A DNA stretch of 64,000 nt from contig NZ_LMSM01000005.1 of assembly GCF_001428125.1 (NCBI RefSeq), forward strand, positions 377,701-441,700, written 5' to 3'. Positions 63,481 through 64,000 of the stretch are shown piece by piece. Position 1 is the first letter of the stretch, and each line of letters opens with the position of its first letter. This DNA is from Nocardioides sp. Soil774 (GTDB lineage: Bacteria; Actinomycetota; Actinomycetes; Propionibacteriales; Nocardioidaceae). The notes below the pieces were generated by a model. It saw nothing but the letters and a program-made list of their open reading frames with translations. It had not been told where the DNA came from and searched no databases. A program made the translations under genes and the position numbers.

Positions 63481-64000
63481 GTGACCGCTCCCGAGCCCCT
63501 CTGGGCAGACTCCTACGCCCCGGGGGTGCCGTTGCACCTCGACTACGGCGACCGGACGGTGCTCGACCTGTGGGAGTCCGCGGCGCAGACGTGTCCCGAC
63601 CGGCCGGCCCTGGACTTCCTAGGCCGGACCTGGACCTACGCCGAGGTCGACGACGAGGTGCGGCGGGTGGCCGGCGGCCTGCACGCGCTCGGCGTACGCC
63701 CCGGCGACAACGTCGCGCTCGTCATGCCCAACTGCCCGCAGAACGTGATCGCCTTCTTCGCGGTGCTGCTGCTCGGGGCGACCGTCGTGGAGCACAACCC
63801 GCTCTACACGACCGAGGAGCTCCGCCGCCCCTTCCTCGACCACGGCGCGACGGTGGCGATCGTGTGGGACAAGGTCGTGCCCGTGATCGAGTCCCTCCGG
63901 GACGGGTCGGCCCTCGAGCACGTGGTCGCGGTCGACATGACCACCCGGCTGCCGTGGCGCAAGCGGCTCGCGCTTCGCCTGCCGGTGGCAAGGGCTCGTG
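63481..64000 (+). CDS. Long-chain fatty acid-CoA ligase, N-terminal part
   Basis: The first 173 residues of an AMP-binding enzyme cut by the right edge. It starts with GTG 63481 (VTAPEPLWADSYAPGVP), with TCPDRPALDFLGRTWTYAEVDDEV, GLHALGVRPGDNVALVMPNCPQ and GATVVEHNPLYTTEEL, the adenylating-ligase N-domain. The ATP and CoA motifs lie beyond the window. It probably activates fatty acids and might feed the WS/DGAT enzyme. Confidence 0.88.
   Translation, partial: MTAPEPLWADSYAPGVPLHLDYGDRTVLDLWESAAQTCPDRPALDFLGRTWTYAEVDDEVRRVAGGLHALGVRPGDNVALVMPNCPQNVIAFFAVLLLGATVVEHNPLYTTEELRRPFLDHGATVAIVWDKVVPVIESLRDGSALEHVVAVDMTTRLPWRKRLALRLPVARAR

Overview
The window comes from a high-GC actinobacterium, most likely Nocardioidaceae (Nocardioides-like). 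The grounds are strong G/C third-position bias, many GTG and TTG starts, widespread 4-base ATGA/GTGA gene overlaps, and a gene order around lpd-sucB-lipB-lipA-glnA that matches the Mycobacterium tuberculosis dlaT-lipB-lipA-glnA1 neighbourhood. No rRNA, tRNA, CRISPR array, IS transposase or phage gene is visible. The genus is inferred, not proven.

Layout. 1-4180: two tandem secreted metallopeptidase paralogues (the first cut by the window edge), each followed by a near-identical terminator. 4201-11429: a BlaI repressor/M56 peptidase pair facing cydA-cydB-cydDC (cytochrome bd oxidase and its one-chain CydDC exporter), with two BlaI-type operator dyads between them. 11392-15847: a GAF histidine kinase, RNase J and dapA. 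15910-21632: small housekeeping genes, NUDIX, folA with a coupled GntR regulator, thyA, methyltransferase, and a membrane protein whose N-terminus looks like a sigma-factor remnant. 21632-39937: a conserved core block (gcvT, pepA, lpd, sucB E2, TIGR01777 epimerase, lipB, lipA, DUF4191, RDD, glnA) interrupted by two unrelated ABC transporters. glnA has an excellent four-half-site GlnR box and a strong terminator.

40103-47410: a HAD hydrolase, then exported phosphoester hydrolases (Tat-type PhoD, Tat-type phosphodiesterase, DUF6454 protein, two-domain GDPD) that look like a phosphate-scavenging island. 47411-49687: a scarred, lower-GC stretch with a truncated CHAD gene, a decayed copy of the 3' end of the phosphodiesterase region, a divergent ECF-like sigma factor facing an OhrR-like MarR regulator across a palindromic operator, and a possible 53-residue membrane peptide.

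49877-60225: a membrane protein followed by a tightly coupled envelope-glycan locus: DedA, PAP2, GT2, sulfotransferase, sugar aminotransferase and methyltransferase on the plus strand, meeting a flippase, a GT39-like membrane protein and a second PAP2 phosphatase on the minus strand. Three 11-bp direct repeats sit upstream of DedA. This locus is the best candidate for an undescribed pathway, probably a modified (amino- and sulfo-substituted) surface glycolipid. 60278-64000: WS/DGAT acyltransferase, ABC-F protein and the start of an acyl-CoA ligase.
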